A stretch of 64,000 nt of DNA from Acanthosepion esculentum (GCA_964036315.1 OZ038511.1:1355126-1419125), one strand, 5' to 3'; shown: positions 21,565 to 34,738, counted from the stretch's first letter. A program made the numbers and translations. Notes: generated by a model from the letters alone, not told the origin.

Positions 21565-24030
21565 ATTTCATTTGTGCTTCCTTAAGTGTGATACTAACCC
21601 AGCCTTGCTGTGGGCAACAAAACCACACTGACAGATGAAATTTGTTAACGCAGGATTTTGATGGCGTTTCTGCTTCAGAGCTTGACGAAGTTGATCACTG
21701 TGCTTCATTCTACTGCCTTCGAAACCCTTTAACTTAATGAAACATGTCTTATGCCACTCCTTTCGGTTTGATGCTTGGACTTCCCAGGTTTTCAGATCAA
21801 AGTTGAGACATTTCAAGTTGTCTTGCAATTTGTCTTTGTAGCATAAGAGTGGTAGCATAAGATTAGATGCTTGGAGTTTGGTAGTTGTCCATACAGCACC
21901 TTTTTTGGAAGCCTATGTTCATCCATTCTCACAACATGACCAGCCCACCTAAGTTGTATCTTTGCTAAAATGGTTTCAGTGCGTGTGCTGTTATTACATT
22001 TCTTCAGTATTGCACTATTCTTGACCTTGTCATCCCATTTTATATCACATATGGCACAAAGACAGTGCATGTGAAAGTTGATTTATGTGTCTGTGGTACA
22101 GGGTCCAAGTTTCAGCACCATAGCGAAAGTTGAGAGAATGACTGATCTGTATATGTCAGTCTTTACTCTAACACATCTTTGGTGTTCCATAACCTATGTT
22201 TAAGATTGCCAAATACTGTGCTGGCTATGGCTCTTCTGGATTGGATTTCTCTGTCTATTTTTCCATCAGAAGAGACTGTTTATCCAAGATATGTGAAAGC
22301 CTCAACAGTTTTTAATGCCGTACCGTCAATGAATAGGGAAGGATTTGTGAGAAATGGATTGCCTGGTACTGGCTGGTACATTAGCTCAGTCTTCTTTATG
22401 TTGATAGTGAGTCCAAATTGCTGTTTCAGAGAATTTATCAATGATAGTTTGAATGTCTTCTAGACTGTGTGCTAATAGAGCAGCATCATCTGCAAAGAGA
22501 AGATTGTGTACCAGCTGCAGACCAATGCGAGCAAGGATTTTGCCAGCTACCCAAAGAAGAGAGATTCCTCTATGGTTGTCACATTCACTCCTGTTCTCTT
22601 TGCGCTTATACAAATCAACAATTGAAGCATCCTTATATTGCTGTGGCACTTCTCCCTTTTCCCACACAAGGTTGAAAAATTCACAAATTTTGTTTATCAA
22701 AAGATTGGTGCCACATTTGTATATTTCAGTTGGAATTCCATCTTGGCCAGGGGCTTTACCATTCAAAACCTGTTTGATGGCTTTTTTGAGCTCAAAGGTT
22801 GAAGGGTTAGTAGAAAGGATTTGTACAACAGGTCTCTGAGGAAAATTGTTTATTGCTTCAGCATCAACAGACAAATCCTGATTTAGGACCGTGGAGAAGT
22901 GTTCTGCCCAGTGTTTGATAATGTGGCTGTTGTCTGTAAAAAGAGTGTTATCTGAAAAAAATATTGGTGATAGACTGCTGGAAATGGGACCAAAAACACT
23001 CTTCAAGTTTTGATAGAATGATTTGAAGTCACATCTGTCAGCACCTTTCTGCAAAGCTTTAGCCTTTGCTGTGCACCAGACCTCCTTCATCTCCCTCAAA
23101 TTTGCTTGAGACTTTCCTTTGGCTGATTTAAAGGCCCATTTCTTTGATAGGCATGATTTGTCTGCCATCCAGACCTGATGACATTTATGCATGTTTTCAA
23201 GGAGAGATTTAATTTCAGGATCATTTGAATCAAAGCAGTCTTGATATTTTTGCTGAACATACCAGAGTCATACAGTATGTTTTGTAAGGCAGATCACACC
23301 GATTCAACTTCATTGCTTACATCAAGAGATGAAAGTTTTGAATCACACAATATTTGGAAAGAGTCTAATGTTTCCCTGTATTTCAGTTTTGTTATGTTTA
23401 CCTTCTTTAACAGTTTTGCTCAATTGTTTCTAATAGGCTTCTTCAAATGCATTGCTGTATGTAAGCAAATAGTTTTGTGATCTGACCAACATTGACTGAT
23501 CTCTAGTGATCGCATCAGGTTTATGTTGTGGTGATCATAACCATGAATGATGATGTAGTCACTGAGATGGTCATGCCCTGATCTAGGATTTCGCCATGTA
23601 GTTTTGAAACTAGTTGGTTGTTGGAAAACTGTGTTGGTGATTACAAGATTGAATTCACTGCAAAGAGACAGCAGCAATATCCCATTAGAATTTGATTTAC
23701 CAATGCTATGTTTTCCAATGATTTTACCCCAGGATAGTGTGTTACATCCAACATAAACACTGAAGTCCCCCATCACATAAAGTTTGTTATGAAATGATGT
23801 CTGCCTTAGAAGTTCCTGAAGGTTGGAGTAAAAGGATTCTTTTATCTCCTCAGAAGGCGCATAACAACAAAGTAAAGTGGTATGCTTATTCTTACCGATA
23901 GGTAAGCAAAGAGACATTAGCCTGTCAGAAATACCAACTGGAAGTGTTTCCAGTTGTGATACAAAATTGTTTCTTATAGCAAATCCTATGCCAGATTCTC
24001 TTTTCACAGATTCAGGCAATCCTACCCAGG
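21565..24030 (-). pseudogene. LINE-C: endonuclease, RT and C-terminal zinc finger, RT core deleted
   Basis: The longest element in the window. From 24030 downward: the C-terminal part of an APE-type endonuclease ([99 protein letters not shown]); a linker (23192-23420); RT fingers (HWAEHFSTVLNQ, GKAPGQDGIPTEIYKCG, WEKGEVPQQYKDASIVDLYK, CDNHRGISLLWVAGKILARI); then NLLFADDAALLAHSLED. The family normally has roughly 150-200 residues between KILAR and the FADD box; here they are almost adjacent, in frame. The tail (21865-22070) has LRWAGHVVRMDEHRLPKKVL and ends in a C2H2-like finger CQCGFVAHSKAGLVSHLRKH, with CxC instead of the usual CxxC. This family is often mis-annotated as craniofacial development protein 2. 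The 5' part of the endonuclease is missing. Confidence 0.92.
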
Positions 24031-24088
<58 letters not shown>

Positions 24089-24101
24089 ATAATATTAGTG
24101 G

Positions 24102-24153
<52 letters not shown>

Positions 24154-24434
24154 AATTTCCAAGAGAATAGAATCCAGGTAGAGCTCAATGTCCAGGACAG
24201 AGCGAGAATATAATATAAAAGGCTCAAACACTAATATTCCATGGTTATAATTTATTACATTGGAATCATAATAACGATCCAATTCATCAGATCTACAAAT
24301 TCAAAAAGAATATATATATAATTATTGTTTTAGTCTTATATTGAGCAGTTTATTAGCAGAAATTATTATATGTCATGTATATTATATAATTATTGTTTGC
24401 TAGTATTAATAACTAGCATTTTTATTTTATTTTT

Positions 24435-24490
<56 letters not shown>
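24031..24490. repeat. Three (TA)n microsatellite tracts
   Basis: TA runs at about 24032-24084, 24105-24149 and 24437-24488. The first begins exactly where the LINE-C endonuclease text stops. The first two are separated by about 20 bases and could pair with each other. Open frames across them encode only alternating Ile/Tyr and are artefacts. Confidence 0.95.
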
Positions 24491-24493
<3 letters not shown>

Positions 24494-26274
24494 AGACACA
24501 TCTTATTTAACATATTTTTACCACATTAGTCTTGATTTTGTCTGAAATTGAAATTTTCTCTATTTTTTAAAAACTTTTTAATTTGCTCATTTAACTTTAA
24601 ACTGACTTGCTTTTAATAAATAATAATTTTATTCTTATTTCATACATTTAAAGCCAAGTGTTTTCTTACTCAAAACTGATTCAAAGCACAAATACATTTC
24701 TAAGTTGATGGATATTAATATTTCCAAATCCTTACATCACATTAACCCTTTAAGGCTGGCGGCATTCAAATGTATCCACAAGTTTCACACACAGTCCAAG
24801 AGTTCCTGAATGTGCCCACAATCTGATAGCACTGTATTTCAATCAACATCTAACATCTAGTTCACACCTGTCACATGCTCAACTAGAGGTATCAGAAATT
24901 TACAACCTTTAAAAGCTACAGCTTTTACAAAATTGTAGATTTCCAAAAGCATATCTTTTAACTAGCAATATAAAGGAGTCTAAATTTGGTATCATTTGAA
25001 AAAGAAATCAATTGACTTTCATAGAAAATTGGCTCGTAATTGTTGCTTTTAAATTGTTTTTGAGATATATCAATTTAATGGCACTAGCATCATATATTCA
25101 GATTTTTCAGGATTCCAGGGATTTAACAATTGAATTAAAGCTGATTGAATTAAGATAGTAAATTAATTGTATCCCCCCACTATATATCTTAGCTTTAATA
25201 TAATTTTATGATTTGCTGATTTTCATGAAATTTTCTACATAAACTTATTGATAGAGTGCATTAAAATCAATTAATCTCCATTGTACGAGGCTAATTTAAA
25301 ATACTAAAATCTTGTTCAAAGTAACATCTTATTAAAATAAAACAAAGTTTTGCCTCTCTTTCTTTTATCATTATTTTTGGGGTCATAAAGTCAGAATTCA
25401 GAACATGAGCATCTATTGATAATGATGTCAAAATATTATGCTAGTCAAACAAGGCAATATCTATTTGGCCTTTACCTGATTTAGTTAAAATTAAGAAATT
25501 GGTTAGTTGGGTTTTCATTAACTTCTGCAAAACTATGGCTTTATTCCAAGTAAATTTCAGATATCTACAATGACTGAACCATTAAGAAGAATATAAATTT
25601 AATAGAATACATTAATATAAATAGCAGTTTTTGGTTCATGAAAATCCAATGATGTTACAGCGAACAAATCTAGTAAATTAATCTGGCAGTCAGTCAGAGA
25701 CCCCCTATTTTTATTACTGAGACGATATATATGCTGTGTTGAAAATGAACCCAGAAGGTTTGCCTCTATTCCAAGTTTCTAACAGTAGGCACCTTTAAAT
25801 GGTTAGAACAATAGAAAGTCACAAGCTAGGTAAAAAAATGTTTACAGTAAAAGCATAGAAACCAATTTTCATTTAGTTTTAATCATTGATTCAATTAATT
25901 GTCCTTTGAGTGGATCACTGCCTGTGTTTTCATTGCTTTCTTTTTTTTATTTGACTCAATCCTCTTTACATTTTACAGTTTTAAATGTTATGGCAAAATC
26001 AAAGAATTTTTAGTGACTCATGTTGAGGTCATGTTACAATGTTTTCAAATGTTTTTAATTGTTTCATTAAAACAAAAACTACTCATTAATTTAATTCAGT
26101 ATTTAGGGTAACAGTGATGAGCAATATATTTAATTTTCAAAATTGTGACATCACAAAGGAAATAGTAGATATATCATGCAAATGTATGTAAGTATTTGCA
26201 TGTTTTCAGATTTCATTCATTGTTTCTTTTAACATCATTCAGAATTCTTATAAAAATCTCTTTACATGTTTCAG
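24491..26274. other. No gene recognised; probable intron upstream of the exon at 26275
   Basis: AT-rich. A stretch near 24740-24900 is slightly GC-richer and repeat-like, without coding. The last 50 bases (26222-26274) form a pyrimidine-rich tract ending tttacatgtttcag, a standard 3' splice site. Confidence 0.5.
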
Positions 26275-26411
26275 ACTTGAAACCACTACCAGAAAACCCC
26301 ATTGGTGCCTCCATCGAACGGAGATGAGGGCTAGCTTGGTCTTCCTCTGTATGTTATCTGCTGCGCTGGCTGTAGCCCTCATGATAGTTTTGACCATCAA
26401 GATCGATGGAG
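26275..26411 (+). CDS. Internal exon of a type II membrane protein (tentatively M13 peptidase, neprilysin/ECE-like)
   Basis: The only segment that looks like host coding sequence. A pyrimidine tract and cag precede 26275, and ggag|gtaagaaa marks a strong donor at 26411/26412. One frame is open throughout (first full codon 26276, 45 codons, one base left over), so the exon enters in phase 2 and leaves in phase 1. The text begins LETTTRKPHWCLHRTE, basic and Trp-containing. A hydrophobic helix of about 22-25 residues follows (SLVFLCMLSAALAVALM and on), ending TIKIDG. Basic residues before the helix predict a cytoplasmic N terminus. An in-frame ATG lies at 26324, but the upstream frame is open, so this need not be the start. 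M13 peptidases begin this way (Lys/Trp/Arg, one anchor, then a Cys-rich ectodomain), but no ectodomain exon is found in the window. The family assignment is weak; the exon itself is well supported. Confidence 0.65.
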
Positions 26412-28625
26412 GTAAGAAAAATTTACTTTCTAGCAGCTTGTGTGTTTATCTATTAAGAAAAAAGAAATATGCATAAATAAATTTATAAGTCATAATAATG
26501 GGAATAAAAAGTTGGAAAAGGAACACAGGGAGTAGGCAGTAAACAGAAGAGAGGTTTGATGAGTTTATAAATTCATTTGCATAAAACCAAAACTTGGCAA
26601 AAGAAGCTTTTGTCGAAATCTTTTTAACAATGAAAATTCTAAAATGTTATTTTCCATGAGAAATTGTCTTTATAGTAAAAGAACCCCCCCCAAATGACCC
26701 AGTATATAAAGAGAAAGAAAGGCCTTTGAATGAACATTATTCAAAGGCAAGATTTATATGAGCCAGTGCTTTATTTACATCTCATTCTGGTCACTTATTT
26801 ACCACCTTTCACTCAAGTTTCTTCACCTCATTTGCTAAAATGCTTGTGAATTAAAATTTTAAAATTTCAAATATTTCACATCAGAACCAAGATTGTCAAG
26901 AAATACATTAAGCCAATATCTCAAGCTGATATCTTCAAACAAAATAATGCAATACTTAATCACATTCAGAGTAAACTGAGCTATTTTTCTGATTTTTGTT
27001 AGAGAAAATGTATCAGTTTATTAGAAGTTTTGCAACTTTGTGGATTTGCTAGTTTTACTTATAAATGAATATGAATGAAAATTGACAAAGGATTTTAACA
27101 GCTAAAGAGTTTCCTAGTAACTGATTATAATGAAAAATATTAATCTTTTTGGATCTCATAAATAATGTTATTTCAACTGAACAACATCTTAGATCAACCA
27201 CCATGGATTTTTCTTGAATTTTTGTTGTTGGTGTTTATCTCTGTTGCTATTGTTGTTCAACTGTTTGGCTCATTTGTTGTTATTCAGCCCTGGTATTTTT
27301 GGTTGTAGTTGTCCAACTTTGTTATTGTTCAGCACTGTTGTTGAAATACTTTTGAAGTATTGAACAATAAAAGAAACTTGATGCAGGTGAAAAATGTAGA
27401 ATATTAAAACAATGAAGACATTTTTATTTGATGTGTGAATTCACTCGGTGATTAATGAAATAAAAATATGAGTTAAATAAATTTAACAGTATTTATTTAA
27501 TATGTGCTATTCAGAACAGAGAGTGTTAATTTAGAGGTTTTTCTATTTTTGTCCATTTTTAAGTTAATAACAATGAACAGAGTATAAATTCCTATAAAAG
27601 AAAAGTTCTTGATAGATTTATTCATATGATAAATGCATATTCACTTATGTTTCATTGTGTCCCAAATTATTTTCTTTTTCATTGAAATGGGAATTAAAAA
27701 AATAATCACTTTAATGCTTTTTTAGACTAAATTTCTTGAAAATATTTCTAGAAAATTTTTATAAAACTTTGCATACAAAAGAAAAATATGTCTTTTCAGT
27801 TTATATTTATCTTTCAAAGAATGTTTGATATATTCTTTTCAATTTAAATTTTATTAATATAATTTTTATCATTTTTTTTTAATTGAATAGATTTAGTGTT
27901 ATTGGCCTGGACCTTTCATGAGCTGTTTTTTCATGAAATGTATCTTTAATTTTAAATTTCAAATGCAAAATGAAATTGAAGAGTACAACTGACAAATTAC
28001 TGTAAAGATCTTTCAATCTTGGAACATTCAAATCAAAGATGTTAAAGTAAATGTCAAAAGAGTTCATAAATTCCTCGAAGAAAGAATTGAAAGATGAAAA
28101 TAAAAATCACCTTATCTTCATTTATCTCATCAAGACATTAATTCAAATGTCAACAGATAACATATAAGATTATTTTTAAATTTGAATCATGGTTCAGAGA
28201 TGAAAGGTTATAATTTTAGTGCTTGGCTTACAAAATTTCTAAATATGTTCTTTCTTAGAAAGAGGCATTCAAATGTTACAATCAAGAGTTATTTTTAATG
28301 CATGCATGTTGTATAATCTACATAAATTCAATGTCCAAAATAAGATATTTCCTTTATGTGCTATATTAAATAACTGCCTTATTATCAAGTATTATAGACT
28401 TGTTTGCATGAAAAGATAATGTACTTATAATGTGTAAATGAATTGTATTATTTTGAAGTCAGCCAATTCAGTTAGGAAAGAATCTAAATTAAATTCTATA
28501 AACATTGAAATACAAAGAAATTTTTAACACGAATGAATAGTTTCATGATGACATAAACTAACAATTTATAGAAGAGAAGTCTGTTCAATTTTCAGATTAA
28601 AAAATAAAATTTATTAAGGGCATGC
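26412..28625. other. Probable intron, no recognised feature
   Basis: Begins with the donor gtaagaaa. AT-rich throughout, with short frames lacking any motif. A run of imperfect ttgttg repeats lies near 27220-27345. Confidence 0.5.
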
Positions 28626-28673
28626 CATCATCATCATCATCATCATCATCATTATCATCATCATCATCATCAT
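28626..28673. repeat. (ATC)n trinucleotide microsatellite
   Basis: About 16 trinucleotide units (cat/atc/tca) with a single att interruption. Confidence 0.97.
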
Positions 28674-31600
28674 TCAACCTCCCTATGTTTGGTTGGAACT
28701 CCACTGACAATCCCTACATGCCATACTGAATTTACTTGGAACTTGTTCAGGTAGCAATCTTATCTTTATAAGCAAATGGGGATAAATTTGGTAGAATTGA
28801 TGTTTGTTGATGATGATCCATTGTTTTTTTCCTGCAAAAGGGCTGTTGATTGTCTTGAACTTCTGTTTGGAACAAAATCTTGAATGCTGACATTTAAAAC
28901 TTTGAAAAGGTTTAGCAAGCCACAATCCGTGTCAGAAGATGTGCATGTCTACTGATTGTCTAATGTATCCTCAACTAATTCCCTGCTTTTACATTGGCTC
29001 CTTCCTTTTCTGAGGTTATTCTGTGTTGTGTGCATGTCTGGGAAACAGCTATTCATTGGAGTCAGCTTTCCTTTCTATTGTAGATCAGGTTCATTGAATA
29101 CCTTTGTGTCCCACATCAATGTTTGTATTTGAGCTGCTTAGAGAAAATTCCACTAAAATTTCATGTCAACAAGCATTCTCTCAGTTATTGATTTTTATGT
29201 CTAGAAAGTTAACCTCAAGCCTCTGTGAGGATTTTTGCGTTGGGAAAGTATAACATTGTATTTTTTGGTAATGTTGTGACCAGGTAAATTGAAGTTTGGT
29301 TATATGACTTGATCAGTAGAATCAATACAAAAAAATCAAATTCTAATTGATGAATAACAAAATAAACCATTCAAATTATTAGCTTATAAAATGAAATTAC
29401 TTCTTTTTTGCAATAATAGGGGAATTTAATTAAAATGTATATGAAGTCCTAAAGGACAAAACATGCCACACAAAAATTGTTTCCACTTTGTCAGAGATTT
29501 TAACCTAAAATTGTTCTTACTATATAAAATTTTTTTTTTTCCATATAAAGTCAAATTAGTTTTTAAAAACAAATTTATTTGGTTATATTTGCTTCTTGAA
29601 ATATATTCAAATACTACTGAGGTTTGATACACTTTCTGCTTAGCTAAAAATAGTGGAATAGCTAAGCCTTCCTCACATACAGTGATCGGAACTTCTAGAT
29701 GATGATGAAAGTAAAGCAGCAACAGTGCCACTTAAAATGGTATACTTATCTATATACAAATGCATATATATCTATTTGTGCTATATACATGCATAAGTGC
29801 ACCAAGCAATGGTTAATCTACTAGTCTCCCAAACCAATGCCATTATGTTAATGCTAGTTCTTCTGCAAAAAATTTGTATTTCTATGTATGTATATACATA
29901 TGCACTTTACAATGTTTCAGTCTAATTCATCAAGTTGTAAGACTTTTCCCACTTTACCAAGAGTAAGCTCTTTTCATTAAGAATCTTTAGATAAACTAAT
30001 TATTTTCAAATAAACAAAACTGTGTTTCTAAGATTAAAAATAACTTAAAAAAATTCTCAGTAGAAAAAGTTGTTTTTTAATTTATTTTTACTGCCCAAAA
30101 TAAATTTGGTTCCAACTCCAGTCTTATAGTTAAGCAACTTGCTTCTTAATTTAAAAATAAATGTAAAAACTTGTTTTTTTTTATCGTTTGCTGTTGTAAA
30201 TTTATGACCTTTATGTAAGTGGGAGAATGATATGATGCTATGAGGAAAAAGATTTTTATGAAAATCAACTGACAGTTTGAACTATGACCTTTGTGCAGTT
30301 CAGGAGAATTGTATGGTGCTTTGAGATAAAATAATTTTGAGGAAAATCAACTGACAGTGTGAATTGACTTATTGTTGGAATTAATTTATCTGTGAAGTGA
30401 GCAATTATCTGTGATCATATAGACAATAAAAATTATTTTTCTTCAGCTTATTATGTTTGTATGCAAGAATAATTGCTTATATAGATATTGCTATGTAGGC
30501 ACATTGTTATTTTATAAGGTGACCATATACTCTTATTAGAATCTCAGAGGGAAATTTACTAATTATGTGTTTCCCTTGGCAATAGTATTTCAGTTGCAGT
30601 GCCATTAAATTTATTTTGGAAGAGATATCTTTTGCACTTACTGAAAAATATTTCTCTTTTCATTTGAAGGGAGTTTTTCTCAACAGCATTTTCTTACATT
30701 TTACATTGAAAAGAAAAAACACAGAATAAGAGAAAAATTGTAGAAGACTGCAAACAAAAATGAAGGCCACAAAACTGGAGGATTTATAGTGAAATGTGAA
30801 AGTTAGAGAAATAGAACAAAAAAATAAGACACAGAGTTACTGACTTTTTAGTGAAAGAGAAATTTTTTTTCAGAGATACATACTATTTAAACAACAACAA
30901 AAAAATGAATTATTCCAGTTTTTCTAATAAATAATTTCTTCCATTTGCTGAAATATGTTAGAGTATGAGGCATTTAGAAGCAGATAACAGATGCAATTCT
31001 ATTTTCCTTCAATATTTGTATGAGGAAGAATGAAAAAGACATTTTTGAAAATATAGTGTTAGCCTACGGATTAAAATTTATTGCTACATATTTGATAATT
31101 TGTTGTTTTTTTTTAAATAAAACTAAAACTTTCTAGGAAATGTCAGTCATTTCAAAATGGCTCTGCCTGAACAAAATCAAGAGCCATTAATGTAAATGAT
31201 TGCCTTTTCCTTAGTAAACATCCATTTCTCCCTAGAATGTTTAATCTTGAAACCTTGCATGTAACTAAGTGTTGAATAATCATTGACAGTGTCCATTTCC
31301 TTTGCCAAAGGCTCTGAATCAAATGTACATGCATTCAAATTAATGTTAAGCTCATTATCCAAGCAAATCAATTTTTTTGTATGGAATTTGCTAGTGGTAA
31401 TTTTACTTTAACTCATAAATACCTACAAGAAATAAAAATGGCTAAGATGGTTGGAATATTTATCTGATAATGACATCACTAGGACAAGAGAACACAATGG
31501 CATAAAAGAGAAATATATTTACTGCATAAAGATTTCTTTGAAGTTTGGCAAATTATTCCCTTCAAAGTAATCTTCTATTCATAAGACTGGTTAATGCATC

Positions 31601-32214
31601 AAAATTATCAGTCAATGAATTAAGTGTAAGCATTATTAATTATTGCTAGATGCATTTATTTCTGTGCCTACAGTTGGTTAATTTTCTCAGTTTTTTATTT
31701 GCTGAGACTTGATTAATTTTCTCTCTTAGTGAGTGACTTGAATTTTTGCTCAACAACAATAATTATCTTTGAGAATATTTTTATATAAGCAGTTCTTATT
31801 GTCTAAAATATTCAGTTATTTTCTCTTTTTCTCACTCAATTATTGAAATTTTTAGTTAGTTCATAGAATAGGACCAAGTTTATTTTTTTAATTATTTATC
31901 AACATTGAAAATAAACTAGACAATGAACATAGATTAAATTTTCTGTTATTTGACTTTGCTTAAAATAAAAAAAAATGTTTAGTAAATGAAGTTAATGATG
32001 ATAGCTTTCAGAGAAAAAAGTTAAGTGTTTTTAAATTTAGTAAATTAATAATGATATAATTAGAATAAATATCATCAATTGTTCTTAACATTGCTTAGCA
32101 TGTCTGAGAGAAGAGAAAGTAATACTGAGTTGCCATATGAAACACATTGCTTAGTGGAGAATGGTAACAAATATACCACAGTATATGTGGTTTTTATTCC
32201 AGTAAATACACAAA
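28674..32214. other. Mostly unassigned AT-rich sequence
   Basis: Immediately beside the trinucleotide repeat, 28683-29250 is less AT-rich. It has an 80-codon - frame (28683-28925) containing NKHQFYQIYPHLLIKIRLLP, and looks like part of a transposon I cannot name. At 30176-30370 two loosely similar phrases recur (gacctttatgtaagtgggag and gacctttgtgcagttcagga, each followed by aaaatcaactgacagt). This is a local imperfect duplication about 90 bases apart. Nothing else is recognised. Confidence 0.4.
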
Positions 32215-33215
32215 AATAGAAAGTGCATAAGACAAGGATGTGTCTTCTCACCCGACTTATTCAACCTTTACATTAGAAGTCCTACCAGAATTCATTATTG
32301 GTGGCCATAAAATCTTAACAAGATATGTTGAAGACACAGTAAGGAAGCTACAGGAACTCTTATAGAACATAGTAAAAGAATTTAAGAAGACTTGAGTATA
32401 CATCAGATATAAGAAGGCAGAGTGTATGGTTGTTAACAATGGAAACAGCCCAAAATGTGAACTATGAATTGGAGATACCAAGTCAAGCATATATAAAAAT
32501 TTAAATATTTAGTTAGTGTTTAACAGTGAACAGAAAATGCAACACCAAAATCTGAAGATGTACTGGAATAATGAAAGTTATCTTCCAAAAACTAAGCAAA
32601 GTATTAAGAAATGGAAAATTTCATTGGAAATAAAGAAAGGTATGCTGAACTGTTACCTAATATTGGTCCTCCTATATGGCAGTAAATGCTGGACAACCTC
32701 TTTACAGAGGAAGAAGAGACTTGAAATAACAGAAATGCGGTTTTACATATGGATGTTGGGAATTACATGGACGGAACATGTGAGAAGAACAAAGTTTTTA
32801 GGAAACTGGAAACAAAAAGACATTTCTAATTGGAATCGGAAAGAGAGATGAAATGTCTCATGCACATAATGAGAAAAGAAGGATTGGATAATTTGACACT
32901 CACAAGTCATATTGAAGGCAAGTGGGACAGTGAGAAACAGCAAGTAACCTACTTAACTGGTTTATGTAAATGGATGGCAGAACAGGGAGAGTGAAAAGAC
33001 AAACCTTATTAAGAACTATAAAGGATAGAAAGTTGTGAAGAGCCATAATCATCAATGTTGTGAAGGGATGCAGGACATAGGAGATCTACCTCACAGAGTG
33101 AAGGGATAGAGAAACACAAGGTTAGAGGGACAGAAGAAAGTAACCTACCTAAATAGCTTGTGTAAATGATTGGTAGAATAGGGATTAGAAGGGATAGTAT
33201 AAAAAGAAACATTGC
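32215..33215 (+). pseudogene. LINE-B relic, RT palm to 3' end
   Basis: Same family as 12385-13450. GCVFSPDLFNLYIRS (about 32234-32280), then GGH-like text and TRYVEDTVRKLQEL, where the YADD box has become YVED. The thumb and tail are in one long frame (32516-32851): KKWKISLEIKKGMLNCY, LLYGSKCWTTSLQRKKRLEI, RFYIWMLGITWTEHVRRTKF. Frame-shifted LTSHIEGKWDSEKQQVTYLT and GLCKWMAEQGE follow, ending near 33065. A second, partial copy of the last segment (GQKKVTYLNSLCK) lies at about 33123-33170, beyond the shared 3' flank. That suggests a duplicated or second fragment. Confidence 0.9.
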
Positions 33216-34738
33216 ATATATACTAATGCTTTTTTGTTTCTTCTAAAAATTAATATTTTTTGGAGGATTTTAAATGAAATTTCTTTCACATTTCAAACAA
33301 CTTTCAAAAAATGAATTTGAAAAATATAATGCTATAAAATTAAGAAGATTAAAATTAAAGTTTTGTCTTCTGCTTTCTTTAGAAAATGGTGATTAAATCC
33401 AATATCAGTTTTAGCTGGTGACAACTGGAAAGTAACCATTAGGTCTGATTTTCAATGTGACATGTACCCACCCCCCTACAAAAAGAAATATTTCTGTATT
33501 GATAAAGAAAATATGAGTGAATATTAAGGTCAAATTCATTATTATTTATTTTATGAATTGGTTAGTACTGCAATATTTAATGATTTAAGTGCTTCTGTTA
33601 AGTTTATTTATTTTTATCAAATCTTAGTTTCATGTGCTCTAAGAACTGTGCAATGCTTTGGATTATGTTTTTAAAAAAACTTTCCTCAAGGATCTAAATT
33701 TTCTTGGCAAAAGAAACTTTGTATAATTAAGAGATCTGAATGTGGGTCATAAAGAAATTTTGTTCATTTGCATATGTTTTTTAATGCTCTGTAGCTGGTC
33801 ATGAGTTTCCAGAGATTTTATTTAATGTCTATAAATTGTGCATTCAGATGATTGTTACTGGGAAACATAGTGGAATGGTTTTGTGTTGTTTTCTCCATGA
33901 TTTTGAATTCAGAGTTATCCTTCTCTTACACTAGATGGCAACTAAGGCTATAGATCCCAATCTGTTCTATTTTACTCATAGCTGAAGGAAAGAAAACATG
34001 GATTTATGTCTTTCTCAAAAGTATTATTGCAAAGTTCACATACTGTGTCAGCTGGAATTCAAATCTTTATAATTGTGAATCATTAGTCCACCTGTGCATT
34101 AACTTAATATGCATGAGTAAAAATAAAAACACCTTAGTTACATTTATGTAACATAAAACTATCAAAATATGTTACGACAAAGGTAAGATGGGTATCAACT
34201 AAGTTGAGCTTAGTTTGATCCAAAGCCACTATTTTTGGAGCATCTAGTGAAGATCATAAGGATTTTTTTGACTAACTTGCTAACCTTACCCCATGGTGAG
34301 TTACTAAGTTAAGGTTAATGAATCATTAGTGGACAAAAGGTTCTATGCACAAGTGACACAAGATGTTCCCAGTTTCAATAAGCAACATTAATTTTCACAA
34401 GTGTTCATTTAATGGTCGTAATTTTATAAAGTAAAATCGCAAATGGAACAGATTTTATGAAGTTATAATAATAAGCTTTAACTTTGAATTATCAGATGTT
34501 TATACATTTTTATAGTGTTGTAGGGGCCAAGTTAATAAAACTTCATAAAAAAGTAAATATTTTAATGAAAAACAAGAAAGTCTGGTTAATCTTGCCAATA
34601 TTCACTGTTTATTGACATCATCCACTGAACATTAAAACTGGAAGCAGCCCTTAAAGTTTACTTAGTTTATTTTTATCATTTACATATATTCCTCTATGTA
34701 AAGAAATGATGAAAAACAATTATATCTTTTATGTTTCA
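33216..34738. other. No gene; contains a second copy of the dispersed repeat
   Basis: AT-rich. 33930-33985 is similar to 4308-4357 (ctaaggctatag core), so the same unclassified interspersed repeat is present. No splice-bounded exon is seen. Confidence 0.4.

Noticed and set aside
22453..22839. A 128-codon + strand open frame
   Set aside because: It is the antisense shadow of the well-supported LINE-C RT on the - strand.
23877..24282. Open frames on both strands encoding repeated Ile-Tyr
   Set aside because: They are translations of TA microsatellites, not proteins.
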